In this document: one piece after another, positions 8,331 through 16,964 of the stretch
Position numbering within the stretch: the stretch's first letter is position 1
How the letters are laid out: each line of letters starts with the position of its first letter
Assembly (NCBI GenBank): GCA_002338565.1
Contig: DDIN01000008.1
Coordinates: 935,567 to 999,566, forward strand
DNA: 64,000 nt
Source of the DNA: Hyphomonadaceae bacterium UBA1849
GTDB taxonomy: Bacteria > Pseudomonadota > Alphaproteobacteria > Caulobacterales > Hyphomonadaceae
Direction of reading: 5' to 3'
The notes under the pieces: model-generated
Told to the model about the DNA's origin: nothing
Seen by the model: the letters and a program-made list of their open reading frames with translations, nothing else
Database searches by the model: none
Position numbers and translations under genes: made by a program

Positions 8331-8368
8331 AAAAAGCCCCGCCGGGCGAGACTTCGCTGGGCGGGGTG
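8331..8368 (-). terminator. Terminator-like hairpin in the ffh leader region
   Basis: On the minus strand a GC-rich stem (CCCCGCC with GGCGGGG, plus a small inner GCGA/TCGC pairing) is followed by CTTTTTGCTTT. It sits about 60 bases upstream of the ffh start, in ffh's own orientation, with no minus-strand gene upstream of it. It may attenuate ffh or end a short RNA. On the plus strand there is no T-run, so it is not a terminator in that direction. Confidence 0.5.
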
Positions 8369-8511
8369 CACACCCGCAAGATCGGGAATGCGCGAAAACC
8401 AGTAATTTGCGCTGGCTTTAGTGTAAAATCACATCTGAGTCAAAAATTCTGTGGCCAGGATCAGGAACCAACCCCACCGACGGAAGTTAACAATCGGTGA
8501 AGGGAATTCTC

Positions 8512-9144
8512 ATGACCAAGTCACTCGTTACATCCGCACTCGCCGCCGTATCTATCGCCTGCCTCGCACCGCTTGCGAGCGCCCAGTCTGCTGGCGCGTA
8601 TGCTGACACATGGCTGACCCGCGATGATGGCAGCATGATTGAGGAAATGTCCGGCGTTGTCTGCCCGACGTCAGTTGACGACTTCACCCGCGTCGAAACT
8701 GCCGCTTACAGCGAAGGCGGTTTCTGTGCCTATGAAGCTGGCACTGAGGCCACTGATTTTACCGTACAGTTCTACGCTGCCGGTCCACATGACACCGAAG
8801 AAGAGCTGGTACGCACGCTTGCCCATTTCGAAGACAATGGCGCTATCGCCAGCATGACTTACAGCGTCGGCTGTGAAGCCAATATGGCATCCGTGGCAAC
8901 GGGCGGCTCGTCCATAGAATCGCTTACGGCGAGCTTCCGCGACTATAAGGTTGAGGATGATCTGCGCTGCCTCGTTCTGGAAGCAGATGATAGCTCCGTC
9001 TGGGTAATCAGCCTGCAACGTGCTGGCGACTACTTCATCTCGACGGTGAGCGCTGCGCCAAATGGTGACCAGAGCGAAATCGCACACATGGTCGATGCGT
9101 CATCGCATTTCCATGCCGCACAATTTGCTGGCCCGGCGGTCTAA
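8512..9144 (+). CDS. Secreted protein of unknown function
   Basis: A 210-residue protein with a clear signal peptide (MTKSLVTSALAAVSIACLA, cleavage near ASAQS). The start at 8512 is chosen because GAAGGGA lies just upstream; an in-frame ATG at 8497 has no ribosome site. The mature part is acidic and has five cysteines (in GVVCPTS, GFCAYE, VGCEAN, LRCLVL among others) that could form disulphides in the periplasm. I recognise no domain. Its last four bases overlap the stop of the convergent yceI-like gene. Confidence 0.72.
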   Translation: MTKSLVTSALAAVSIACLAPLASAQSAGAYADTWLTRDDGSMIEEMSGVVCPTSVDDFTRVETAAYSEGGFCAYEAGTEATDFTVQFYAAGPHDTEEELVRTLAHFEDNGAIASMTYSVGCEANMASVATGGSSIESLTASFRDYKVEDDLRCLVLEADDSSVWVISLQRAGDYFISTVSAAPNGDQSEIAHMVDASSHFHAAQFAGPAV

Positions 9145-9791
9145 TTCACTCTCTGGAATTCGCCAGAGAACCTCAGCTGGACTTCATCGCCGACAAGGCC
9201 TGCATACTGACCAAGCCCGAAATCACTCCGGTTGAAGCTACCTTCTGCATTAAAGCCGACGGTATATTTGCCCGTGAGCGCAACGAAAGCACCGCCATTA
9301 AAGATCAGCCTGATCTCTACAGGCTGCGTTTGCCCGTTCAGTGTCAGATCGCCTGACAAAACACCCGTTCGTTCGTCCACGCGGGTAATCTCACGCGCCC
9401 TGAACACAGCTTGCGGGTGTTCTTCCGCGTTGAACCAGCCATCACCGCGCAGCGTCTCTGAAAAGGCTTCGGTCGACACAAACAGCGAGTTCACATCAAT
9501 CACCATCTCGAAGTCGGACGCTCCGGTCAGGCTATCATCAACCGAGAAATTCGCATCAAACGTATCAAAGCGGCCATACAGAAGTGAAAGCCCCATATGG
9601 TTGATCGCAAAATAGAGATGCGCATGCTGCGGATCGAGCTCATATGAACCGGGACGTAGCGCGTCAGGGCCGTTGCGAACCTCCGACAGCGCCAGTGATG
9701 ACAGTTCGGGAAAATCTGGCAGTGACGCGCAGGCCGAAACCAGCGCTGCACCGCCAAGAGCAAAATATCGAACCTGTTTCCAATGCCACAT
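9141..9791 (-). CDS. YceI-family lipoprotein
   Basis: YceI proteins form a periplasmic lipocalin-like barrel thought to bind polyisoprenoids. Family signs in this 216-residue protein: GSYELDPQHAHLYFAINHMG at the start of the barrel, the RFDTFDANFSVDD strand, and GDLTLNGQTQPV near the centre. The N-terminus has a lipobox (LVSAC, acylated Cys near position 21), so it is probably anchored to a membrane. GGGAGA precedes ATG 9791. Ligand unknown. Confidence 0.9.
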   Translation of the reverse strand: MWHWKQVRYFALGGAALVSACASLPDFPELSSLALSEVRNGPDALRPGSYELDPQHAHLYFAINHMGLSLLYGRFDTFDANFSVDDSLTGASDFEMVIDVNSLFVSTEAFSETLRGDGWFNAEEHPQAVFRAREITRVDERTGVLSGDLTLNGQTQPVEIRLIFNGGAFVALTGKYTVGFNAEGSFNRSDFGLGQYAGLVGDEVQLRFSGEFQRVN

Positions 9792-9849
9792 GCCGATCTC
9801 CCTATCTGTTATATAACATAGTTCGATCCGGCATTGGACTAGTCGGCCC

Positions 9850-10698
9850 CTAAGCGCCTTCAGTGATGTTCATAATGGCGTCCATCGGGCCCGGCGCATC
9901 CTCTTTCCAGGAATGCGGTGGCCCCACGGTGATGCCACCATCCACCGTGATGCTTTCACCGGTAATGAAGCCAGAGGCATCGGAGGCAAGGAAGGCCACC
10001 ATTTCAGCAATATCGCGCGCCTGCCCTGCCCGACCGGCAGGTTGAATGCCCGCAGCGGTTTGCGAAATCAGCGCCGCCAGCTGATCAGCCTGTTCACGCG
10101 GAAGGCCCAGCGTTGCACCGAAAATCGACGTCGCAATCAGGCCCGGACGGATCGCGTTCACACGGATTTTGTATTTTCCGAGCTCGGCAGCTGCCATTTT
10201 AGAGAAATGCGCGACGCCCGCCTTGGCGACCGAATAAGTCAGCGGCGCATAGCCAGCCGAAATCGCAGAGACAGAAGATGTGTTGATGATAGAGCCACCC
10301 CCGCGCTTTTTCATCAGCGGGATCGCATATTGCGTGCCCATGAAGACCGACTTCAAAAGCAGATTCATGATCTTGTCGTAGTCGTCGAAATCGAGCTCTT
10401 CAATGCCCTCGCGCGGCCCGCCAATACCGGCATTGTTGAAGAGGATATCAAGCCCGCCAAACTCGTCTTCAGCTGTCTGGATCAGCGCTTTCAGCTGGTC
10501 TGCATCAGTTACGTCGCAATGACGGTAGGCGACTTTGTCTTCGCCAAACCGGGCGATGAGTGACGCGCCCTTTTCATCCTGCAGATCACCGGCAACAACC
10601 TTTGCGCCATACTCGATTAGGCATTCGACAGTGCCGAGCCCAATACCACTCGCGCCGCCGGTCACAACGGCGACTTTACCCTCAAGACTTAGGGTCAT
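9850..10698 (-). CDS. SDR-family NAD(P)-dependent oxidoreductase
   Basis: Classical short-chain dehydrogenase of 282 residues. Motifs: cofactor loop TGGASGIG, NNAG, and the catalytic Ser with Tyr-x-x-x-Lys (SSVSAIS, then YSVAK). Asp in the GDLQDE segment after strand 2 suggests NAD preference. Start 10698 is chosen for its GGGAGAG site; a frame-extended ATG at 10725 lacks one. C-terminus holds the FITGESITVDGG pattern. Substrate unknown. It lies downstream of, and in the same direction as, the quinone-reductase gene, but a terminator separates the two. Confidence 0.88.
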   Translation of the reverse strand: MTLSLEGKVAVVTGGASGIGLGTVECLIEYGAKVVAGDLQDEKGASLIARFGEDKVAYRHCDVTDADQLKALIQTAEDEFGGLDILFNNAGIGGPREGIEELDFDDYDKIMNLLLKSVFMGTQYAIPLMKKRGGGSIINTSSVSAISAGYAPLTYSVAKAGVAHFSKMAAAELGKYKIRVNAIRPGLIATSIFGATLGLPREQADQLAALISQTAAGIQPAGRAGQARDIAEMVAFLASDASGFITGESITVDGGITVGPPHSWKEDAPGPMDAIMNITEGA

Positions 10699-10752
10699 GT
10701 TTCTCTCCCTTTGATGGCCGGTCATCTTTTGCGGACCGGTCCGGATGTAAAA

Positions 10753-10777
10753 AGCCCGGTGAGCGTATCACCGGGCT
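10753..10777 (-). terminator. Terminator after the quinone oxidoreductase gene
   Basis: A perfect 10-bp stem (10753-10762 with 10768-10777) is followed on the minus strand by a run of five Ts. It lies 10 bases past the stop of the 10787-11779 gene. Confidence 0.8.
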
Positions 10778-10786
10778 TGAAGTTTG

Positions 10787-11779
10787 CTAGGTCAGAACGA
10801 CGACTTTACCTGTCGCCTTACGATCTGACAGATGCTTGATCGCATCACCCGCCTGATCGAGCGGGAAGGTTTTTGAGACGTGCGGCTTGATCTTGCCCTC
10901 CTTGTAGAAGTCGAACAGCTCTTTCACATCGGTCTCATACTGATCAGGGAACTGGCGTACCCATGCACCCCAGAACACGCCGCGAATGTCGCAGGATTTC
11001 AGAAGCGTGAGGTTCAGTGGAATCTTCGGGATACCCGCCGGGAACCCGATAACAAGGTAGCGGCCTTCCCAGTTCAGCGCGCGAAGCGTTGGTTCTGCAT
11101 AATCGCCGCCAACCGCGTCATAGACGATGTCTACGCCGCCGCCGGAGATTTCCTTGATCTGGTTGGAAAGCTCTTTCTGCTGACCACGGTCCAGCTCGCC
11201 AGTCGGGTAGATCAGACCAACATCAGCGCCTTTAGACAGACAGAAATCGACCTTTTCCTGCGTTGAACACGCCGCAATGACTTTGAGGCCCATAGCTTTG
11301 CCGAGTTCGATCGCCGCAACGCCGACACCGCCGGCCGCGCCCAGAATGAACAGCGTTTCGCCCGGCTTTGGATCGCCGCGGCGCTTCAGGCCGTAATAGG
11401 ATGTGCCGTAAGTAAGGATAAAAGCAGACGCTTCATCAAATGGCATTTCGTCAGGGATCGGAATGCAGCGGTTTGCGTCGATTTCCAGCTCCTCACGGAA
11501 GCCGCCCCAGCCGCATGACCCGATCACGCGCTGACCTTCTTTCAGGGACGTCACCTCTGCGCCGACCTTCGTCACAATGCCAGAGACTTCACCGCCTGGA
11601 GAAAACGGACGTTCCGGTTTGAACTGGTAGCGGTCTTCAATGATCAGAGAGTCAGGGAAGTTCACGCCAATGGCTTTGACTTCAAGTACAACCTGTTTTG
11701 GACCCGGCTCCGGAGAGTCCAGATCAACGATTTCAAGTGTTTCAGGTCCACCGGGTTGTGTAGAAACCACAGCCTTCAT
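10787..11779 (-). CDS. NADPH:quinone oxidoreductase family protein (zinc-independent MDR)
   Basis: A 330-residue medium-chain dehydrogenase/reductase. The N-terminal GroES-like domain has GVNFPDSLIIEDRYQ and PFSPGGEVSG. The Rossmann domain has the NADPH loop GAAGGVGVAAIELGKAMG. The usual structural zinc cysteines are absent, as in the quinone-reductase branch. Proteins of this type reduce quinones or enoyl-type substrates; the substrate here is not evident. ATG 11779 follows GGAG. It has its own terminator. Confidence 0.88.
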   Translation of the reverse strand: MKAVVSTQPGGPETLEIVDLDSPEPGPKQVVLEVKAIGVNFPDSLIIEDRYQFKPERPFSPGGEVSGIVTKVGAEVTSLKEGQRVIGSCGWGGFREELEIDANRCIPIPDEMPFDEASAFILTYGTSYYGLKRRGDPKPGETLFILGAAGGVGVAAIELGKAMGLKVIAACSTQEKVDFCLSKGADVGLIYPTGELDRGQQKELSNQIKEISGGGVDIVYDAVGGDYAEPTLRALNWEGRYLVIGFPAGIPKIPLNLTLLKSCDIRGVFWGAWVRQFPDQYETDVKELFDFYKEGKIKPHVSKTFPLDQAGDAIKHLSDRKATGKVVVLT

Positions 11780-11892
11780 TTTTTATTCTCCGCATGACAC
11801 AAAAATGTTGTATTTCTTATGGCGCGGACGGTAGCTGACTGCCTTTCATCTGTGAAGTCGTCGCAAGATGCATAATTGTAATAGAGTCTATT

Positions 11893-12762
11893 ATGTCTGA
11901 CCCGGTCTGGGCCATTGCAATCCACGGAGGCTCCGGCCCCAGCTATAAAGACGACTACTCTGATGTGTCTTCGTCGATGAAGAAGATTCTCGAAGCCGCA
12001 AGGCGCGATCTTCGCAGAGGCGCAAGCGCACTGGATGTTGTGCAGGAAGCCGTGCACGAGCTCGAAGATTCAGGGCTTCACATTGCCGGTCGCGGCTCCA
12101 GCCCGAACATTAAAGGCAAATGGGAACAAGACGCTGCCATTATGGATGGCTCGAACCGTCGCGCAGGCGCCGTAGCGGCCATTCAGGGATATAAAAACCC
12201 GGTCGATTGCGCACGCGCTGTGATGAAACACTCCCACCACATCCTGCTTTCAGGCAAAGGCGCGGAAAAATTCCTGAAAAAGCGCGACCTGAAAACCATT
12301 GGCAATCCGCACGGCTATTATCGCCCGATTATCAGCGATGCCTCCTATGATGACGGCACGCACGGTACGGTTGGCGCAGTTGCACTGGATTCAGAAGGCC
12401 GTCTTGCTTCGGCCACCTCGACAGGCGGCCTGACCAACAAGCCGCCGGGACGTATCAGCGACTCAGCACAGATCGGATCCGGCACATGGGCTGACGAGCG
12501 CGTCGCGGTATCCTGTACTGGTCAGGGCGAGTATTTCATGCGCGTCAACGCAGCCTCGGATGTGTCTGCCCGCATCCGCTATACGCGGTCTGATCTGGAA
12601 AATGCGACGGCCTGCGTGCTGGAAGAAATCTCACTTCTGGGTGGACAAGGCGGCCTGATTGCGATTGATCGGCTCGGTCGTGTCGCGATGCCCTTCAACA
12701 CCAGCATTATGAAGCGTGGATTTGCGACCTGGCGTGACGAGTTTGACGTAAAGGTATTCTGA
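11893..12762 (+). CDS. Isoaspartyl peptidase / L-asparaginase, Ntn-hydrolase type
   Basis: A 289-residue plant-type asparaginase: an N-terminal nucleophile hydrolase that cleaves itself before a Thr and then hydrolyses beta-aspartyl dipeptides or asparagine. The presumed nucleophile is Thr159 in HGTVGAVALD, followed by the conserved TSTGG. N-terminal AIHGGSG also fits. Without a visible signal peptide it should be cytoplasmic. The SpoU methyltransferase gene starts two bases after its stop. Confidence 0.9.
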   Translation: MSDPVWAIAIHGGSGPSYKDDYSDVSSSMKKILEAARRDLRRGASALDVVQEAVHELEDSGLHIAGRGSSPNIKGKWEQDAAIMDGSNRRAGAVAAIQGYKNPVDCARAVMKHSHHILLSGKGAEKFLKKRDLKTIGNPHGYYRPIISDASYDDGTHGTVGAVALDSEGRLASATSTGGLTNKPPGRISDSAQIGSGTWADERVAVSCTGQGEYFMRVNAASDVSARIRYTRSDLENATACVLEEISLLGGQGGLIAIDRLGRVAMPFNTSIMKRGFATWRDEFDVKVF

Positions 12763-12764
12763 TC

Positions 12765-13286
12765 GTGCGTGGCTATTTTGCAATCGGGGCGGAAGGTATT
12801 TCCAAGCCCATGAATCTTGGCGCGATCATGCGCACAGCACATGCCTTTGGTGCTAATTTCGCGTTTTCGGTCAACGCCGCAGATAAAATCCGTACCGTCT
12901 ATAAAGCGGACACGTCGAAAAGCTTCGAACATGTGCCGTATTATCAATGGGACACAATCGACGATATGGCGCTGCCGCGTGGCTGTACGCTGGTCGGTGT
13001 CGAGCTCACTGACGATGCCGTTGATCTGCCGAGCTTTCGCCACCCGACGGCGGCCGCATATGTGCTGGGCCGCGAACGTGGCAGCCTGACCCCTGAAATG
13101 ATCGAGAAGTGCGCCTTCACGGTAAAAATCCCGACCAAATTCTGTGTGAACGTATCCGTTGCCGCGGCGCTGGTCATGTATGACCGCATGATTTCCATGG
13201 GGCGCCATGCCGAACGCCCGATCAAACCGGGCGGGCCAATGTCCAAGCGCGAGCTTGATGCGCTCCAGCGCGGACGCCGCGTTTAA
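12765..13286 (+). CDS. SpoU/TrmH-family RNA methyltransferase
   Basis: A 173-residue SPOUT methyltransferase using S-adenosylmethionine to 2'-O-methylate RNA. The three SpoU motifs are present: NLGAIMRTA near residue 18, YVLGRERGSL near 103, and KIPTKFCVNVSVAAALVMYD near 123-142. There is no extra N-terminal L30-like substrate domain. GTG start 2 bases after the upstream stop, so translation is probably coupled. Which tRNA or rRNA position it modifies cannot be read from sequence alone. Confidence 0.88.
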   Translation: MRGYFAIGAEGISKPMNLGAIMRTAHAFGANFAFSVNAADKIRTVYKADTSKSFEHVPYYQWDTIDDMALPRGCTLVGVELTDDAVDLPSFRHPTAAAYVLGRERGSLTPEMIEKCAFTVKIPTKFCVNVSVAAALVMYDRMISMGRHAERPIKPGGPMSKRELDALQRGRRV

Positions 13287-13289
13287 GCC

Positions 13290-13679
13290 TCAGGGCAGGT
13301 TTAGCTGCCAGCTCACGCCAAACTTGTCCTGAATCCAGGCGAACATCCGACTGAAATCATAATCATCCAGCGGCATGAGCGGTTCACCTTCCGCGCACAG
13401 GCGGTCGTGCACGGCGACAAGCTCTTCTTCGGTTTCGAAGTTGATGAAGATCGACATGGACGGCGTGAAGGTGAACTGGTGCACGTTCGGGCTATCAGTG
13501 AGCATAATATTATGATCACCGATCACGATGCGCGTTGGCAGCAGCTTACCCGCCAACTCACCGGATTCTTCGGGATACCGATTCACCTCTGAAACTTCCA
13601 TGTCAGGAAAAACCTGACGATAGAAATTCAGCGCCGCTTCCGCGTCGCCGGTGAACATCAGATAAGTGGAAACGTGCAT
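13290..13679 (-). CDS. VOC-superfamily protein, PhnB-like
   Basis: A 129-residue protein with the glyoxalase/VOC fold of the PhnB / '3-demethylubiquinone methyltransferase-like' group. Patterns: STYLMFTGDAEAALNFYRQVF at the start, IVIGDHNIMLTDS in the middle and RMFAWIQDKFGVSWQL at the end. ATG 13679 is preferred over a longer frame because the family begins exactly there. Enzymatic activity is unproven for this group. Confidence 0.85.
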   Translation of the reverse strand: MHVSTYLMFTGDAEAALNFYRQVFPDMEVSEVNRYPEESGELAGKLLPTRIVIGDHNIMLTDSPNVHQFTFTPSMSIFINFETEEELVAVHDRLCAEGEPLMPLDDYDFSRMFAWIQDKFGVSWQLNLP

Positions 13680-13714
13680 GTCAGACCCCGGCAGTAAAAA
13701 CTTACTGCCCGGTT

Positions 13715-14377
13715 CTAACCGAAGATTTTCTGAAGCACACCCATAAAGCCGGAGAATTTCAGGCCACCATCTCGCACGATGAGCGCGATACATACGCCAT
13801 CCTCGTCCGCGACAGGACGGTGCTCGCGGCCTTCGCCGGACACAGCCAGATCGCCAGGGCCATAAGATCCCGCCTCATCGCTGAAGCCACCAGACACAAC
13901 GAGAGTATACTCAAAGCCGGAGTGTGTGTGCTTTGGTGCGCCATGACCCGGCTCGAAGCGGATCAGCTCTGTTGTTACATCAGGGCTGACTTCAAGCGGC
14001 ATGACACGGATACCCGGTCCACCAAACTTCCAGCCGGAATGCACTGACGTTTCCAGAACAATATCCTGAAGCGGATCTGGAAGGCTGACGAGCTCATTGA
14101 TCATCGTCGCAGCAGAGCGCGCCGCCTGACGTGATGTCTCATTGCTGAGGCCTAACTCGTCGATTTTCGCGAGCGCACGGTCCACCGCCTGAAACGACAT
14201 TGGCGCCGGTGCTTCGCGTTCAAGAAATTCGCCTGCAATCACATCTTCCAGCTCTGGCTGGATTGTCTGATTTTCTGTCAACGCTTTGCGCGTATCGATC
14301 AGAAGGCGCAAAGCCGGATCAAGAGTTCCAGCGGCATAGGCGCTGTAGAATTCCTGTCCCAGATCTGTTTCTTCCAC
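13715..14377 (-). CDS. ChrR-like anti-sigma factor lacking the N-terminal zinc ligands
   Basis: A 220-residue ChrR-type protein: an N-terminal anti-sigma domain (AYAAGTLDPALRLLI, about residues 1-75) and a C-terminal cupin (about 115-205). In studied ChrR the anti-sigma domain binds zinc through two His and two Cys. Here the matching region (LIDTRKALTENQTIQ) has no His or Cys at all. The cupin keeps its metal motif (HTHSGFEYTLVVSGGF, then EHRP). GTG start with GGAGAAGA upstream. The partner ECF sigma gene lies just upstream on the same strand. It is inferred to hold that sigma factor and release it on a signal. Confidence 0.82.
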   Translation of the reverse strand: MEETDLGQEFYSAYAAGTLDPALRLLIDTRKALTENQTIQPELEDVIAGEFLEREAPAPMSFQAVDRALAKIDELGLSNETSRQAARSAATMINELVSLPDPLQDIVLETSVHSGWKFGGPGIRVMPLEVSPDVTTELIRFEPGHGAPKHTHSGFEYTLVVSGGFSDEAGSYGPGDLAVSGEGREHRPVADEDGVCIALIVRDGGLKFSGFMGVLQKIFG

Positions 14378-14452
14378 GTCTCTTCTCCAAAAGTCTTTTA
14401 TCCGACGCTGGCCGGAAAGCCCGTAGTTTTCAGCCGTGTTCAGCTGTTTTTT

Positions 14453-15040
14453 CTAAAGTTCCCTACTCAATGTGGAACGAAGTCTCTCAAAGGCGAGTCG
14501 GATTCGTGATTTTACTGTACCCAATGGCAGTTGCTTGCGTTCAGCGATCTCCGAATGGGACAAACCTTCGTAGAAAGACGCCCTCACAAGTTCCACCTGT
14601 TCTTCCGGAAGCGTCTTTAGCGCCTCGCGAACATTCTCTTCGATTTCGAGGAGTTGATAGCTCTCTTCGGGCTCGGGCAATTCAGCCGGCGACAGCATAG
14701 GTTCGTCGGGCTGGGCATCCAGGTGCCGCTGACGACGGAAGGCATCAATATGCCGGTTGCGGGCAATGCGGAAAATCCATGTCGTCGGCGAAGCCTGCTT
14801 TGGATCGTACTGTTCGGCCTTGCGCCAGACAGTGACCATCACCTCTTGCACGATTTCTTCGGCCTGCATGTCATCTGCGCCCAGACGCATGAGGAAGCTC
14901 TTCAGACGCGGAGCATAATAATCGAACAGAAGTCGGAAGGCGCCTTTGGATTTGCTCTCGGCAATATCGCGCAACGCAAGCGCAAAGGCTTCGCGCTCGC
15001 TCTTACCCAATCCTGGCTTGTTCGGAACCGGATCGAGCAA
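14453..15040 (-). CDS. ECF sigma factor, RpoE/ChrR-type
   Basis: A 195-residue extracytoplasmic-function sigma factor. Region 2 spans about residues 30-100 (LFDYYAPRLKSFLMRLGAD, EEIVQEVMVTVWRKAEQYD, then WIFRIARNRHIDAFRR) and region 4 about 135-190 (LPEEQVELVRASFYEGLSHSEIA, LPLGTVKSRIRLAFERLR). The TTG start at 15040 is chosen because GGAGG lies 6 bases before it; the nearby ATG is out of frame. It precedes the ChrR-like gene by 75 bases. The family responds to singlet oxygen and organic peroxide; I could not place a convincing autoregulated promoter upstream. Confidence 0.9.
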   Translation of the reverse strand: MLDPVPNKPGLGKSEREAFALALRDIAESKSKGAFRLLFDYYAPRLKSFLMRLGADDMQAEEIVQEVMVTVWRKAEQYDPKQASPTTWIFRIARNRHIDAFRRQRHLDAQPDEPMLSPAELPEPEESYQLLEIEENVREALKTLPEEQVELVRASFYEGLSHSEIAERKQLPLGTVKSRIRLAFERLRSTLSREL

Positions 15041-15199
15041 GACATACCTCCCAGAAACTTACTAAACCGCGTACACGACCTTAACAGAAAGATCGTCACT
15101 GCACAGATAGGTTGGAACCTTGTCGCGTACAGATCATATTAACGACTACGTCACAAGTTTACGCTAGTCATTAAGGACTAAAGAGGGAATGATTTCAGA

Positions 15200-15688
15200 A
15201 TGAAGCGGTTTGTCGCAGCTTTCACCCTGCTCGCATCAACAGTACTGCCAGCGCAGGCCTTTGAATATGTAGGCGCTTTTCGCGACTGGACCGTCTATCA
15301 GGACATTGTGAATGGCGAGTCCGTTTGCTTTGCCGCAACGCGCGCCGAAGACCTTGCGCCGCGCAATGTAGAGCATGGCGACGTCGTTTTCTTCGTCACC
15401 TATTTCCGAAATTCCCAGCTGCCTCAGGCCAGCCTGCGTGCGAATTTCAATTTCCGTGAAGACCTGCCTGCGACAGCTGAAGTCGGCGGTCGTTCGTGGA
15501 TGATGTACACGGCCCGCAACGAGATCTTCGCGAACAATTCCGACGAACGCGCCATTGAGGACGCGATCAAACGCGGCTCGGAGCTTCGTCTTGAAGCCGT
15601 ATCCGAACGCGACACTGAAGTGGCCTACCATTTCTCTCTGGCCGGTTCATCCGGCGCAATCGACCGCGCCCGGTCTCTGTGTAGCTGA
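15200..15688 (+). CDS. Secreted IalB-like (invasion-associated locus B) protein
   Basis: A 162-residue protein with signal peptide (MKRFVAAFTLLASTVLPAQA). The mature part begins FEYVGAFRDWTVYQDIVNGESVCFAAT, which follows the IalB-family opening (a Trp-containing strand and a first Cys). A second Cys sits near the end (RSLCS), so one disulphide is likely. Family members are periplasmic proteins of unclear function despite the name. Divergent from the ECF sigma gene. Confidence 0.72.
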   Translation: MKRFVAAFTLLASTVLPAQAFEYVGAFRDWTVYQDIVNGESVCFAATRAEDLAPRNVEHGDVVFFVTYFRNSQLPQASLRANFNFREDLPATAEVGGRSWMMYTARNEIFANNSDERAIEDAIKRGSELRLEAVSERDTEVAYHFSLAGSSGAIDRARSLCS

Positions 15689-15771
15689 TCACTCATAGCT
15701 GATCTGTGAACTCGGGATTTGGCCGGTCCGGCCTTTTATGATATCAGGCCGGTCTTCCGGAGATTGATACA

Positions 15772-16959
15772 TTGACCCAGAGCCTCGACATTTCACACGC
15801 GGCAAACGCCGACCGTGCTTCCTGCGTTAAAGAAAACCTCGCAGGGATTGGTTTTGACGCGCTTAAAAAGACGCTTGAAGACCGCGGCATTGAGCCGAAA
15901 AAGGTCAATATGCGCGCGCGCCAGCTCTGGCGCTGGGTGTATCATTACGGTGTCCGCGATTTCTCCGGCATGACCGATATTGCCAAAGCGCAGCGCGCAG
16001 AGTTCGAAGACTGGTTCGAGCTGAAACGCCCCGAAATCACAGAGGCGCTGGTTTCTGTTGATGGCACGCGCAAATGGCTCATCGAATATGGCCCGAACAC
16101 TGAGGCCGAGACCGTCTTCATTCCGGATGTGGGCCGGGCCGGTGCGCTTTGCGTCTCCTCTCAGGTCGGCTGCACGCTGAATTGTTCTTTCTGCCATACT
16201 GGTACTCAGAAGCTCGTTCGTAACCTGACAGCGGCAGAGATCGTCCGCCAGGTCATGGTTGCACGTGACGCGCTGGAAGAATGGCCAACCTCGAACGAGA
16301 ACCGCAAGCTGACCAACATTGTCTTCATGGGCATGGGCGAGCCGCTTTATAACCTCGACAATGTCGCTGAAGCGATCGACACGATCAGCCATAATGAAGG
16401 TATTTCATTCGGTCGCCGCCGTATCACGGTCTCTACAGCCGGTGTCGCGCCGCTTATTCCGGAGCTTGGCCGCCGCACAAACGCGATGCTCGCCATTTCG
16501 CTCCACGCGACGAATGACGATCTGCGCAACGAGCTGGTGCCGATCAACAAGAAATACCCGCTGAAAGAGCTGTTCGAGGCGATCCGCGAATATCCGGACC
16601 TCGGCAACTCCAAAAAGGTGACATTCGAATACGTCATGCTCAAGGGCGTGAACGATTCCGTCGCCGAGGCGAAAGACCTTCTGCGCCTGCTTCGCGGCAC
16701 ACCGGCAAAGATCAACCTCATCCCGTTCAACCCATGGCCGGGCTCTCAGTATGAGTGCTCTGACTGGGAGACGATTGAGAACTTCGCCGAAGTTCTGAAC
16801 CGTGCCGGCTATTCATCGCCAATCCGCACGCCGCGTGGCCGCGATATTCTCGCCGCCTGTGGTCAGCTGCGCTCTGAGAGCGTGAAGCAGAAAGCCTCAG
16901 ACCGTCGCAAGGCTGAGCTGGCAGCAAAAGCTGCTGCTGAAGGCGCACCTGCGGAGTAG
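15772..16959 (+). CDS. rlmN: Dual-specificity 23S rRNA A2503 / tRNA A37 C2-methyltransferase RlmN
   Basis: A radical-SAM enzyme that methylates carbon 2 of A2503 in 23S rRNA (and A37 in some tRNAs). The CxxxCxxC cluster motif is CTLNCSFC, near residue 142. The two mechanistic cysteines are also present: one in LCVSSQVG just before the cluster, one near the end in RDILAACGQL. Length 395, with a short N-terminal extension and an Ala/Lys-rich tail. TTG start at 15772 with GGAG 9 bases upstream. The VOC gene follows 5 bases after the stop. Confidence 0.95.
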   Translation: MTQSLDISHAANADRASCVKENLAGIGFDALKKTLEDRGIEPKKVNMRARQLWRWVYHYGVRDFSGMTDIAKAQRAEFEDWFELKRPEITEALVSVDGTRKWLIEYGPNTEAETVFIPDVGRAGALCVSSQVGCTLNCSFCHTGTQKLVRNLTAAEIVRQVMVARDALEEWPTSNENRKLTNIVFMGMGEPLYNLDNVAEAIDTISHNEGISFGRRRITVSTAGVAPLIPELGRRTNAMLAISLHATNDDLRNELVPINKKYPLKELFEAIREYPDLGNSKKVTFEYVMLKGVNDSVAEAKDLLRLLRGTPAKINLIPFNPWPGSQYECSDWETIENFAEVLNRAGYSSPIRTPRGRDILAACGQLRSESVKQKASDRRKAELAAKAAAEGAPAE

Positions 16960-16964
16960 TCATC

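Noticed and set aside
15041..15199. RpoE/ECF11-type promoter (TGATCC-CGTA) for the sigma-chrR operon
   Set aside because: Only partial matches (TGATCT, CGATCT) without a properly spaced -10 were found.
15719..15741. GGCCG-GTC-CGGCC hairpin with TTTT after the IalB-like gene
   Set aside because: The stem is only 5 bp with a three-base loop; too weak to call a terminator.
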